From contig NZ_LRPB01000006.1 in the NCBI RefSeq assembly GCF_001592945.1, positions 1 to 64,000 of the forward strand: a stretch of DNA of 64,000 nucleotides. The letters are read 5' to 3'. Origin of the DNA: Roseivirga seohaensis. Its GTDB lineage: Bacteria > Bacteroidota > Bacteroidia > Cytophagales > Cyclobacteriaceae. The position numbers and the translations under genes are program-made. Within the stretch, counting starts at the first letter, position 1. Each line of letters starts with the position of its first letter. Below are positions 1 through 8,524 of this stretch, piece after piece. Under the pieces are notes generated by a model. The model was not told the DNA's origin, did not search any database, and saw nothing but the letters and a program-made list of their open reading frames with translations.

Positions 1-100
1 GTTATCAGTTATCAGAAAACGGGAATCAGCAATCAGTAAATAAAAAAACAATGACCAATTCACTCTTAACTAATAACCAATATACTCTTAACTAAAAAAG

Positions 101-1456
101 ATGGTTTCAAAGCGATTCAGCCTTCTTGTTATAGTTCGGATTACGTTACTGATGCTAACGCTAACGGGTTTGGCTTTTATTTTCGCCAAAACTGAATTGT
201 TCTTCAACCAAATCATTCTGCTTTCTATCGTAATTATTCAGGTGGCTGAGTTGATACGCTTCATCACCTTCACCAATAGAGAATTGGCAAAACTTCTATT
301 GGCCATTCGCTATTCTGATTTTTCAATTTCATTTAAAGGAAAAAAACACGGCAAATCTTTTCAGGAATTACAGGATGCTTTTGTGGAAATTATTGAGGCC
401 TTTAAAAAGGTTTCGGTTGAAAAGGAAGCACAATTCAGGTTTCTAAAAGTGATTGTCGACAATGTAAACGTGGGAATAATTACCATAAAAGAGGAACATC
501 AAATTGAGCTGATGAACAAAACTGCTCAAAACCTTTTGGGGGTTGGTGTTCCCAATTACTGGAAACAACTGCAACAGCTTTCCCCCCAATTTTCTCGTGA
601 ATTCTCCGAAATGGATGATAATGAAAGAAAGTTAGTTGAACTGAATGTGAAAGGCGATAAACTTCAAATTTCGGCCCATGTCACTCGATTGAAAATTCTA
701 AATTTCAGATATTCCATTATCACTTTCCAGAACATTAAGTCGGAGATTGAACAAAAAGAAATTGAGGCTTGGCATAAGCTTATCCGTATTCTCACGCACG
801 AAATAATGAATTCCGTCACTCCGATTACTTCGCTTACGGAAACCATGCAAATGATGCTGCACAAAGGCGAAAACTTAGAAAAATCAATTGATGAAATTTC
901 TGAAGGAGATTTGGCCGATATTCGCTTTTCCCTAGAAACCATTCAGAGGCGAAGTGAGGGTTTACTCCATTTTGTGGACGACTACCGCAAACTCACCCGC
1001 GTGAAAAACTTAGATAAAGAACGTGTTGACGCGACAGAATTACTTGAAAACATGGCGCAGCTCATGAAGCCAGAGCTTCAGAAGGAGAATATCACAATGG
1101 AGCTCCACCTCAAAAGTACCTTCGAACTTTCCATTGATAGAAAATTAATTGAACAGGTACTGATTAACCTGATCACCAATGCAAAGCATGCTTTGAAGGA
1201 TACTGAAAACCCTCTAATCACTTTAAAAACTTATTTGCGAGAATCAGAAAAAGTAATTGAAGTGACCGATAACGGAATGGGAATTGACGAAAGCAAGATT
1301 GATCAAATTTTCATCCCTTTCTTTTCTACCAAAGAACAGGGCTCAGGAATTGGCCTGAGCCTTTCTAAACAAATCATGAAAAAGCATAAAGGCGACCTCA
1401 CCGTCAAATCAGAATCAGGCCAAGGCGCCAGTTTCTTTTTAGTGTTTAAGTATTGA
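101..1456 (+). CDS. Sensor histidine kinase, NtrY-like
   Basis: Membrane-bound two-component sensor kinase of 451 residues. Two hydrophobic segments lie at about residues 8-28 and 34-55, followed by a PAS-like stretch (about 110-210). The H-box contains THEIMNSVTP with the phospho-acceptor His at 233. Further on are an N-box (INLITNAKHAL) and G-boxes (TDNGMGID; GSGIGLSLSK). This arrangement, with the MNSVTPI sequence after the His, matches the NtrY/NtrB-like kinases that in Bacteroidota usually pair with a sigma-54-type response regulator; such a partner would lie left of the window and is not seen. The upstream 100 bases hold short direct repeats (TTATCAG, CTCTTAACTAA) but no clear promoter. 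Signal sensed is unknown. Confidence 0.88.
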   Translation: MVSKRFSLLVIVRITLLMLTLTGLAFIFAKTELFFNQIILLSIVIIQVAELIRFITFTNRELAKLLLAIRYSDFSISFKGKKHGKSFQELQDAFVEIIEAFKKVSVEKEAQFRFLKVIVDNVNVGIITIKEEHQIELMNKTAQNLLGVGVPNYWKQLQQLSPQFSREFSEMDDNERKLVELNVKGDKLQISAHVTRLKILNFRYSIITFQNIKSEIEQKEIEAWHKLIRILTHEIMNSVTPITSLTETMQMMLHKGENLEKSIDEISEGDLADIRFSLETIQRRSEGLLHFVDDYRKLTRVKNLDKERVDATELLENMAQLMKPELQKENITMELHLKSTFELSIDRKLIEQVLINLITNAKHALKDTENPLITLKTYLRESEKVIEVTDNGMGIDESKIDQIFIPFFSTKEQGSGIGLSLSKQIMKKHKGDLTVKSESGQGASFFLVFKY

Positions 1457-1617
1457 GTTTAACAGTTGAGCAAGCTAGGCTTTGGTTCAGCCCCTTCTCA
1501 TCCTACAAACACTAAAGTTAAGTCATGCTGTAAGCATCTGTTTCAGAATAGAAAGAAACTCATCCCCCTCACCAAAACATTCTGGAACGCTTTGTGTAAT
1601 TTAAAAGGGTATCTACT

Positions 1618-3261
1618 ATGGAAAAACCATCAAAAACTTGGCTTAGAATATTTAAGATTACGGGAATCACTGTATTGACAGTGGTTTTCCTACTGTCAAT
1701 CTTCGTTTCATTCTTCTTAAAAGGCATCATAAACAACCGTTTAAAAAAGGAAATCAATGATACATTTGGGGATTTTTATACCCTATCGTTTGAAAACAGC
1801 TACACCTCTTTATCGTGGAATGGCTTTAATATAGAGTTTGAGAAAGTAGAATTTGAAACGGATACAGCGAACAAATTCATGATGATGAGATACCCTGCTG
1901 TTTTCTTCAAAACCAACTCATTTAAGATAGACAACATCAATATAAGTAACCTATTCTTCGACTCTGTGATTGACCTAAAAAAAGTAGCTATTGACAAACC
2001 TGAGCTACTTTTCTTTATACCGGAAAAAGAAAATTTGACAGAAAACAATAGTGAAGAGTCTGGAGAGAACACAATTAAAAACATTCAAGTAGCAAACTTC
2101 GAACTCAGCGATGGAAATGCCTCCTTCGTTTTCAATAGAAATTTAGCCGACACACTCTATGCTGGAAAGAATGTTAACCTAAAAATGGAGGACTTAATGA
2201 TTGATCTTAACTCTACTGAAAACATCGTTAAAACATCAAAAGTTGAACAGGTAGCTTTTTCCTTAAATGAGATTTTATTGAGCCCAAAAGACTCTGACTA
2301 CGACTACAGAATTGGCGGCATCAATTTTAACTACCGTGACGAATTACTTCAGTGTTTCGGTGTAGAAATAACTGCAAAAAGGGATCCTTATAAAATGACC
2401 TTAGAGAGTCCGTTTCGAAAAACCATTTTCAATATATCCTTAGACACCCTCAATTATCAGTCGGGAAATTTCAAGGAATTGAAAGACCTTTCTTCCATTA
2501 AAGGTAGTGCCTTGCATTTGGTTAACCTGAACTTGGACCTTGTGAGAAACAAGAGTATTCCATTGGATGAAACGCAGTACAAGGAATTATTTCATAAGTC
2601 ATTATTAAACCTTTCCATACCGGTTGAAATAGACAGTGTGTATTTGAAGAACGGCAGTATTGATTATAAAATACACAGTGATAAGGAACTACAACCAGGG
2701 AATTTAATGCTTACCCAATTGAATGCCACAATCGTGAACCTATACACAGAAAAGAGTAAAAGAGATGTAGTCACAGCTAGTTTTAAAGGTGTATTCATGG
2801 AGGATGCCCCATTTACCTTTCAGGCGAAGCTACCTTTAAACGACCCTAATAACCATACTTACAATGGACATATAGGAGCAATGAAACTCACTAGCCTTAA
2901 TCCCCTAATTGCCAACCTTACAAGAGTAAAGTTAGCAGAGGGCCGAATCAATAAACTTGATTTTGAAGGGACAGGTAACCAATTAAAAAACTGGGGAATC
3001 ATGCGATCAGATTTTGAGGGGTTAAAATTAAAAGTTACAGACAGTCAAAATAATGAACGTTGGTTACAGTCTGGTTTAGGTAATCTTATTGCAAGAAAAA
3101 ATAATAGAGGAAGCAGTGATAATTCAACAGACTCAGTTGAATACGTGTTTGAACGACCACCCTACAAAGACCACCTTACTCTGTACGCAGGTGGTTTAAT
3201 AGAAGGTTTCGCTTTAAGTATTCTTCCTAAGTCGGTTTATAATCTCGTAATGTCACAATAA
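1618..3261 (+). CDS. AsmA-like membrane-anchored protein
   Basis: Protein of 547 residues with one N-terminal membrane helix (about residues 10-36) and a long, mostly beta-rich, Asn- and Ser-rich body on the periplasmic side. The layout (short cytoplasmic start, one anchor, then alternating short strands such as DGNASFVFNRN and KNGSIDYKIHSDK) resembles AsmA/DUF748-type proteins thought to bridge the periplasm and affect outer-membrane lipid traffic. I see no catalytic motif. It is a single-gene unit between a kinase and an antiporter. Family assignment is by overall look only; the function is inferred. Confidence 0.6.
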   Translation: MEKPSKTWLRIFKITGITVLTVVFLLSIFVSFFLKGIINNRLKKEINDTFGDFYTLSFENSYTSLSWNGFNIEFEKVEFETDTANKFMMMRYPAVFFKTNSFKIDNINISNLFFDSVIDLKKVAIDKPELLFFIPEKENLTENNSEESGENTIKNIQVANFELSDGNASFVFNRNLADTLYAGKNVNLKMEDLMIDLNSTENIVKTSKVEQVAFSLNEILLSPKDSDYDYRIGGINFNYRDELLQCFGVEITAKRDPYKMTLESPFRKTIFNISLDTLNYQSGNFKELKDLSSIKGSALHLVNLNLDLVRNKSIPLDETQYKELFHKSLLNLSIPVEIDSVYLKNGSIDYKIHSDKELQPGNLMLTQLNATIVNLYTEKSKRDVVTASFKGVFMEDAPFTFQAKLPLNDPNNHTYNGHIGAMKLTSLNPLIANLTRVKLAEGRINKLDFEGTGNQLKNWGIMRSDFEGLKLKVTDSQNNERWLQSGLGNLIARKNNRGSSDNSTDSVEYVFERPPYKDHLTLYAGGLIEGFALSILPKSVYNLVMSQ

Positions 3262-3345
3262 TCGTTTCGATAATTCCACTTCTTTATCACACAATTCGAT
3301 TAAAGGTTTTATTTTGCCATTGTAGACAAAACATACATCAAGTCA

Positions 3346-4587
3346 ATGAGCATATTTACCGTTATTACCATTCTCACAGTTCTTTCGGCTGCTTTTGCCT
3401 TTATCAATACAAAATTTCTAAAACTGCCCTTCACCATTGGCTTAATGATTATTGCCATTTGTTTTACATTGGTGATTACCATTGCTGGCAATTTCAACCC
3501 ATTCATTTTAGAAGAAGCCAATTTAATTATTGACTCCATAGATTTTGAAACCGCTTTGCTGGATATTATGCTAAGCTTTTTGCTTTTCGCGGGAGCACTG
3601 CACACCAAAATTGATGGACTAAAGAAGCAAAGAATGCCAATTGCATTATTTGCCACAATGGGTGTGTTGGTTTCAACTTTCATTGTCGGTACGCTCATGT
3701 ATTACATTGTGCAGGCATTAGGGCATCAAATCGACTATATCTATTGCCTACTTTTTGGTGCACTTATCTCCCCTACCGACCCTATTGCAGTTTTAGGAAT
3801 TCTGAAAGACGCCAATGCGCCAAAGAAATTAGAGACTAAAATTGTTGGCGAATCACTGTTTAATGATGGGGTTGGCGTGGTCATTTTTTTGGTAATATTT
3901 AAAATTGCACAACAAGGAGTAGGCGCTATTGAAGCCAGTGAAGTAGGCTTGCTCTTCTTTGAAGAAGTAGTGGGCGGAATTGCCCTCGGCTTGTTAGCTG
4001 GTTGGTTGGTTTTTCAATTAATGAGAGTGATTGACCATTACGAAACCGAAGTAATGATTACTCTGGCCCTTGTGATGGGACTTTCTTCATTGGCGCATTT
4101 AATTCACGTTTCAGGGCCTTTGGCGGTAGTAGTAGCTGGTATTTTTATAGGGAATAAGTCGCCTAAAATTGCTTGGTCAGAAACTACTCAAAACTATGTA
4201 GATAAGTTTTGGGAACTGCTCGATGTTTTGCTCAACGCAATCCTATTTGTACTAATTGGCTTAGAATTATTGATCATTACCATCAATGGTGAATACATTA
4301 CCTTCGGCTTAATCGCTATTCCTGTTACATTAATTGCTAGGTATTTGGCATTGGCGGGTCCGGTAATGTTATTTAAAAAGAAACTAGATTTTATTCCAAA
4401 AACCAACCTAATTATGACTTGGGGCGGAATTCGTGGCGGGATTTCAATTGCTTTGGCACTTTCATTGGAACCCAACATGGAACGCGAGCTTTTTCTTACG
4501 GTTACCTATATCATTGTGGTCTTCTCTATTATTGGTCAAGGTTTAACCTTAGGACCATTGGTAAGAAGAGTATTGAAGAAAGGGTGA
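3346..4587 (+). CDS. Na+/H+ antiporter, CPA1 (NhaP) family
   Basis: Inner-membrane monovalent cation/proton antiporter of 413 residues, the usual length for bacterial NhaP. About twelve hydrophobic helices are visible. The ion-site motif SPTDPIAVLG is followed by GESLFNDGVGVVIF, the paired Asp signature of CPA1 exchangers, and the later GGIRGGISIALAL segment is the conserved Arg-bearing helix. It expels Na+ (or K+/Li+) in exchange for protons and helps pH and salt balance. Na+ is the likely ion from the family, not shown. It converges with the minus-strand gene ending at 4637; no clear terminator separates them. Confidence 0.92.
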   Translation: MSIFTVITILTVLSAAFAFINTKFLKLPFTIGLMIIAICFTLVITIAGNFNPFILEEANLIIDSIDFETALLDIMLSFLLFAGALHTKIDGLKKQRMPIALFATMGVLVSTFIVGTLMYYIVQALGHQIDYIYCLLFGALISPTDPIAVLGILKDANAPKKLETKIVGESLFNDGVGVVIFLVIFKIAQQGVGAIEASEVGLLFFEEVVGGIALGLLAGWLVFQLMRVIDHYETEVMITLALVMGLSSLAHLIHVSGPLAVVVAGIFIGNKSPKIAWSETTQNYVDKFWELLDVLLNAILFVLIGLELLIITINGEYITFGLIAIPVTLIARYLALAGPVMLFKKKLDFIPKTNLIMTWGGIRGGISIALALSLEPNMERELFLTVTYIIVVFSIIGQGLTLGPLVRRVLKKG

Positions 4588-4636
4588 ACTTGTCGACCTG
4601 AGTTACCTTAGCGCATGAAATAATAATTGCTAGTTT

Positions 4637-5419
4637 CTACTCATAATAAACCACCACTTTAGGCTGTTCTGGTAAAGCTCTATAAATGGCTGTCAATGCT
4701 TTATCATTGGCTTCTAAAATTACCGTAGGTTGATATTCATAGGGTTGAAATTTAACCATCGCAGCGAAAAAGGACTTCGCTCTTTCCGTTCTTCTACCCC
4801 GCCAAAAGCTACGATTGGCCTTTTTATCTACTGAAGTCAGGTTCTCATTTTGCGTAATAAGAAAATGAATTCCGTTGTCGGTAATTAACTTGATGAAAAC
4901 AGGTTGGTGCACCAAAGTGTCGGGCGAAGTAACAGAAGCCGTTAGTTCTTCTGGGGTTTTAGGTGCTACTTTTTCTATAATAGGCTCCTTTACAATACTA
5001 GCTTCTGACGCGGCTACAGACAGCGGTTTCGAAAAGGTTTGTACATACATACTCTGAGGTAATTTTCTGAGCACTGGGTCTAGCTTCATTCGGGTCATTT
5101 TCACATTGTAAATCAATACGCCATTGATAAACAAGCCCAGGCTGCTGTCGGGCACATTAACGATTAAATGAATAGAATCCTTTTTAGGAAGACTTAACAA
5201 GGCATTTCTAAAAGCAATCAAGCGTTGAATTGAGTCCAATTTGGCGTCATCATAAACCGCTATTGTTTCTTGAGTTTGTTTCCACTCTGCCAGTTTATGT
5301 ACTGGAGCCATGGCGTATTTTACCAGGCCAAAAATTATGACGATTAGCATCATCACTAAAGCGATGTATAACAAAATTGGCTTCCTACCTTTGTTCAGGC
5401 TTCTTTCTTGCGCTTCCAT
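4637..5419 (-). CDS. Membrane-anchored protein of the L,D-transpeptidase operon, unknown function
   Basis: Protein of 260 residues with a basic N-terminus and one membrane helix (about 14-36), then a periplasmic domain. The segment around HLIVNVPDSSLGLFING looks like the first strands of an L,D-transpeptidase domain, and the transpeptidase upstream has a similar strand, but no HGC catalytic motif is present. It is the last gene of a four-gene minus-strand operon, starting only 4 bases after the transpeptidase gene ends. A partner or non-catalytic relative of the two enzymes is a reasonable guess, nothing more. Confidence 0.55.
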   Translation of the reverse strand: MEAQERSLNKGRKPILLYIALVMMLIVIIFGLVKYAMAPVHKLAEWKQTQETIAVYDDAKLDSIQRLIAFRNALLSLPKKDSIHLIVNVPDSSLGLFINGVLIYNVKMTRMKLDPVLRKLPQSMYVQTFSKPLSVAASEASIVKEPIIEKVAPKTPEELTASVTSPDTLVHQPVFIKLITDNGIHFLITQNENLTSVDKKANRSFWRGRRTERAKSFFAAMVKFQPYEYQPTVILEANDKALTAIYRALPEQPKVVVYYE

Positions 5420-5423
5420 TCAA

Positions 5424-6080
5424 TTAGAAAATAAAAACCTTTGAGCCGATGGGCAGCGACTTATACACCAACTCTAAGTTGGCGTCATCCAAACGAATAC
5501 AGCCATGCGTTACCGGCAATCCCAAAAATCGCTGATACAATGTGCCATGAATTAAGTAACCATCTCCAATGCTCAACGAATAGTCGCCCAAAACTCCATA
5601 TTCAAAACGGGACGAATGATTTGGAGAAGGAACAGGTAAACCCTCTTCAACAAAAGCCCAATCGGGTTTTTTCCATACTGGGTCCTTGGTCTTATTCAGT
5701 ATTTTAAATTCACCCTTTGGCGTTTTAAACATCCATTGCTTTTTATTATCGTTGCCTTTTAAGAGAATATAACTTCCTGTTGAGCAGATATCGCTCTTGA
5801 TCAGGTTCGTTCCCTTGTACAAGTAGAATTCATTAACCGTACTGTTCACTACTAAATAGTTGTTTCTAGGGATATTGGCCGATAGCTCTTTATCTAAAAC
5901 TGCTAATTGATTCTGCATGTCGGTCAGCAAAGTGACTTCGGTTTCCTTATCTACTTTTGTCACATTCTCTTGGGTGGAAATACTTACCATGATGGTCTGT
6001 ATTTTGGCCAATACTAAAAACAGAAGCACAGGTGTACTCTCTAGTATTATCCATTTTCTTAGGTTCCTTTTCTTTTCCAT
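5424..6080 (-). CDS. L,D-transpeptidase, YkuD family
   Basis: Cell-wall enzyme of 218 residues that makes 3-3 peptide crosslinks or attaches proteins to peptidoglycan through a catalytic Cys. The first 30 residues include a membrane helix; a linker leads into the YkuD domain (about 70-218). The active-site signature is complete: an upstream His in YLIHGTLYQ and the catalytic THGCIRL with Cys near residue 194. Its start codon overlaps the stop of the upstream transpeptidase gene by one base, so the two are probably translated together. The exact reaction is not determined by the sequence. Confidence 0.88.
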   Translation of the reverse strand: MEKKRNLRKWIILESTPVLLFLVLAKIQTIMVSISTQENVTKVDKETEVTLLTDMQNQLAVLDKELSANIPRNNYLVVNSTVNEFYLYKGTNLIKSDICSTGSYILLKGNDNKKQWMFKTPKGEFKILNKTKDPVWKKPDWAFVEEGLPVPSPNHSSRFEYGVLGDYSLSIGDGYLIHGTLYQRFLGLPVTHGCIRLDDANLELVYKSLPIGSKVFIF

Positions 6081-7174
6081 TATTTTGTCGGAAGCGGTTT
6101 GAGCGATCCCACTATAATTACTTGTGTGTTTTCAGAGGCCAAAGCAAAAAGTTTGTCCATATCGTTATTGTTCAGCGCAACACAGCCATCGGTCCAGTCC
6201 AATCCTTTTCCACCATCGCCATGAATTTCGATTAAGTTGCCAATGGAAGCATTTTTAGGAATAATGCCTTTGGCTTTGTTCTCTTTAAAGCGCTTCTGAT
6301 CATCAGCGTTCGGGTAGTTTAGCAGTAAAGCTTTGTAATATTTGGTCTGCCCATTCCCTTTTTTCTTCACCACTTTATATACGCCTTCAGGTGTAGTTTT
6401 ATCTCCAGAAAGCATCTTATCGCCCATCCAGTTTGCGCCAAGCTCCATATTGAAAGTATGTGTCAGCTTGCCCTTTGCGTATACATAGCAAAGCCTCTCC
6501 ATTTTGTCGATAATGAAAACGGTTTCATTACTCTTTTTTGACCTTTCAATTCCAGCGGCCGCCCACTGTTTCCATAGCGGATAATCTTTGAAAAAATCTA
6601 TCATAGTAGTTTCAGCATGACTAATAAGTTGTGTCAAATTAGCTTCTAGTGTGCTGAGGTTTTCTTTAAGGTATCCTGCATTTTCCTTTTCATACGCAGC
6701 AGATACTTCATGATAAAGCAAGCGAGTTTGCGCCAGCTGTTTCACCGAAACTTCGTTCAGTGGAATATTTTTATACTTTAGATCGAAGCGTTCAAACTGA
6801 TCATCAATTAAATCGAGTCGTTTGCTGTAATTCGACCATACTTTTTTACTCATATTTTGAGCTGTACTTTTGGCTAGAATTGCCGTTTCAGATGCTTTAG
6901 AAGCAAGTTGTTTTGTGGATGAAAAGTCCTTCATAAAGAAAATACGATCATTTTCATTGGCCCAAGCCACCATGGCAGAATCGTAAAGAGACATTGCCTT
7001 TTTATATAAATCTGGGGAATATTCAGACGCCTGATTTTTCTCCGCTTCCGATAGCCTTTCTCGTGCCTCAATCAATTCAGACAAAGGAGGCTGAGGAAAA
7101 ATAAAAGAAGGAAATAGTAATACTATGAGAGTTAGTACGGTAAGCAGCGCAATGGCCAGCCATTTAAATTTCAT
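6080..7174 (-). CDS. L,D-transpeptidase with N-terminal helical domain
   Basis: Protein of 364 residues: membrane helix or signal (about 5-27), a long helical region (30-215) whose start resembles DUF4398 (SPDLYKKAMSLYDSAM), then a YkuD domain. The catalytic stretch is IEIHGDGG followed by DWTDGCVAL, the TDGC variant seen in ErfK-like enzymes rather than the commoner [ST]HGC. The helical part probably positions the enzyme on the wall or on the lipoprotein encoded just upstream, which has a similar helical sequence. Second gene of the operon; a hairpin at 7191-7228 lies before it and may lower its expression relative to the lipoprotein. Confidence 0.85.
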   Translation of the reverse strand: MKFKWLAIALLTVLTLIVLLFPSFIFPQPPLSELIEARERLSEAEKNQASEYSPDLYKKAMSLYDSAMVAWANENDRIFFMKDFSSTKQLASKASETAILAKSTAQNMSKKVWSNYSKRLDLIDDQFERFDLKYKNIPLNEVSVKQLAQTRLLYHEVSAAYEKENAGYLKENLSTLEANLTQLISHAETTMIDFFKDYPLWKQWAAAGIERSKKSNETVFIIDKMERLCYVYAKGKLTHTFNMELGANWMGDKMLSGDKTTPEGVYKVVKKKGNGQTKYYKALLLNYPNADDQKRFKENKAKGIIPKNASIGNLIEIHGDGGKGLDWTDGCVALNNNDMDKLFALASENTQVIIVGSLKPLPTK

Positions 7175-7190
7175 ATCTATTCTGAAAATG

Positions 7191-7228
7191 AAAATCCCCT
7201 TCAGGCTTTGGTACCTTCAGGGGATTTT
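7191..7228 (-). terminator. Hairpin between lipoprotein and L,D-transpeptidase genes
   Basis: Perfect 10-bp inverted repeat, AAAATCCCCT at 7191-7200 and AGGGGATTTT at 7219-7228, with an 18-base loop. Read on the minus strand the stem ends in a T-rich stretch. It sits between the first and second genes of the operon, so it could act as a partial terminator that makes the lipoprotein far more abundant than the enzymes, or as an mRNA 3'-end stabiliser. Confidence 0.6.
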
Positions 7229-7249
7229 GCCTTTATCGTTTTACTAAAA

Positions 7250-7855
7250 TTATTTTCTTCTTGGAGCAGCCTTGTATTTGCTGATCACCTCAGTTAGTTC
7301 AGTATTGATTGAGCTCGCTTTTTCTTTAGCAACTTTCACTTTTTCTAATGACGGTTTCAACTCACCATTCTGAAACATTGTGTTTGACTCAGTAATAGAA
7401 GCTTCAACAACGTCTAATTCAGTTTTAATAGCCTCTAAAGCAGTTGTTCCTTCTTTGCCTTTAGGCGCTTCAGTAATCAACTGTCTACCTTGAGCCACCA
7501 AAGTTTGAACCTCTTCCATTGAAGCTAAAATTTCAGCTTTCACAGCTTCTTTAGTGGCTTCAGTGTTAGCAGAAACTTCGTTCGCCATAGCAGTTACTTG
7601 AGTCAGTTTCTCAACTGTTTTAGTGTACTTTTTGAAAAACTTAGATTTTTGCTCTTCCAAGCTAGCCATAGCTACCGCCATAGAGTCATTCAAAGCATTG
7701 TATTGTTCGGTTACATACACCTCTGCACCAGCAGCTTTAGCATTTTCGATAGCAGCAGTAGCAGCATCAATTTCAGTTTGAGGCACATCTGCACAAGAAG
7801 TCACAGCCACCATACCAATGATTAACGCACCGATTAATTTGTTTGTAATTTTCAT
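7250..7855 (-). CDS. Helical lipoprotein, DUF4398-like
   Basis: Small envelope lipoprotein of 201 residues. The signal peptide ends in a lipobox-like VTSCAD, putting the lipidated Cys at residue 21. The mature part is almost wholly helical and Ala/Glu/Lys-rich, with a DUF4398-like opening (AIENAKAAGAEVYVTEQY) and long heptad-type stretches. It opens the four-gene minus-strand unit with two L,D-transpeptidases. The Lys/Arg-rich C-terminus (KAAPRRK) is compatible with binding or covalent linkage to peptidoglycan in the manner of Lpp, but this is inference; the sequence gives no direct proof. Confidence 0.7.
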   Translation of the reverse strand: MKITNKLIGALIIGMVAVTSCADVPQTEIDAATAAIENAKAAGAEVYVTEQYNALNDSMAVAMASLEEQKSKFFKKYTKTVEKLTQVTAMANEVSANTEATKEAVKAEILASMEEVQTLVAQGRQLITEAPKGKEGTTALEAIKTELDVVEASITESNTMFQNGELKPSLEKVKVAKEKASSINTELTEVISKYKAAPRRK

Positions 7856-8108
7856 AATTGTTTATTCTCTCTTTTTAATTGTTGATTGTTGCCCGAAGGC
7901 ATACATGGTTTTAGTTTTGATCATGAGACGCAACATTTTCAAAAAGTAACATGACCGTTGAAAAAATATTTTTAGAGAAGACAGAAAGAGTGAGATTGCT
8001 CAAATTTTAAAAAAACGCGCAATAAAAACAGAGCTGACTCAAGGTAATATCCACTCTAAGTACGATGAGTTTAAACACTTCTCTCCCATATTACTTAAGA
8101 ATCAAACC

Positions 8109-8172
8109 TTATATTCCTTACATTTATATATTTAATTAGCACAGGGAATTTATTTTCCTTACATTCATATAA
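8109..8172 (+). repeat. Direct repeat ahead of the PadR gene (333-base gap)
   Basis: The 333 bases between 7856 and 8188 carry no gene that I can see. Near the right end is a direct repeat of about 22 bases: TTATATTCCTTACATTTATA at 8109-8128 and TTATTTTCCTTACATTCATA at 8149-8168, spaced 40 bases start to start, ending close to the PadR start codon. Repeats placed there are natural candidates for the PadR protein's own operator. The remaining bases are AT-rich with no strong promoter or terminator. Confidence 0.45.
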
Positions 8173-8188
8173 ATAATATCTTATAACC

Positions 8189-8521
8189 ATGAAAGGTACT
8201 TTTTTAGGCGAATTTGAAGAAGTGGTATTATTAGCCACCTGTGTGCTAAACGAAAATGCTTATGCAAATTTGGTGAAAGACGAAGTAGAAAAACACACAG
8301 AGCGCAACATCAACCTAAGCGCTATTCACTCTTCATTATATAGGCTGGAAAAAAAAGGGTTTCTATCGTCCGAGCTGGGCGAAGCAAGTCAAAAAAGAGG
8401 CGGAAAACGCAAACGTATATTCAAACCTACTCCTTATGGGCTTCAGGCTGTACAGCAAATCAAAGAAATACGGGAGTCGCTTTGGAACAATATGCCTCAA
8501 ACGCTTTTTCAAAATTCTTGA
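8189..8521 (+). CDS. PadR-family transcriptional regulator
   Basis: DNA-binding repressor of 110 residues. The winged-helix PadR domain fills the protein: VVLLATCVLNENAYANLVKD, then the recognition helix region AIHSSLYRLEKKGFLSS and the wing KRGGKRKRIFKPTPYG. It has the short (subfamily-2) form without the long C-terminal dimerisation domain. It precedes the large ABC permease gene with only 3 bases between stop and start, an arrangement seen repeatedly in Bacteroidota, so it very likely represses this two-gene unit, perhaps through the direct repeats at 8109-8172. The inducing ligand is unknown. Confidence 0.9.
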   Translation: MKGTFLGEFEEVVLLATCVLNENAYANLVKDEVEKHTERNINLSAIHSSLYRLEKKGFLSSELGEASQKRGGKRKRIFKPTPYGLQAVQQIKEIRESLWNNMPQTLFQNS

Positions 8522-8524
8522 GCC

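Noticed and set aside
1466-1678. Plus-strand frame between the sensor kinase and the AsmA-like gene
   Set aside because: It overlaps the start of the AsmA-like gene in another frame, with no ribosome site or family look.
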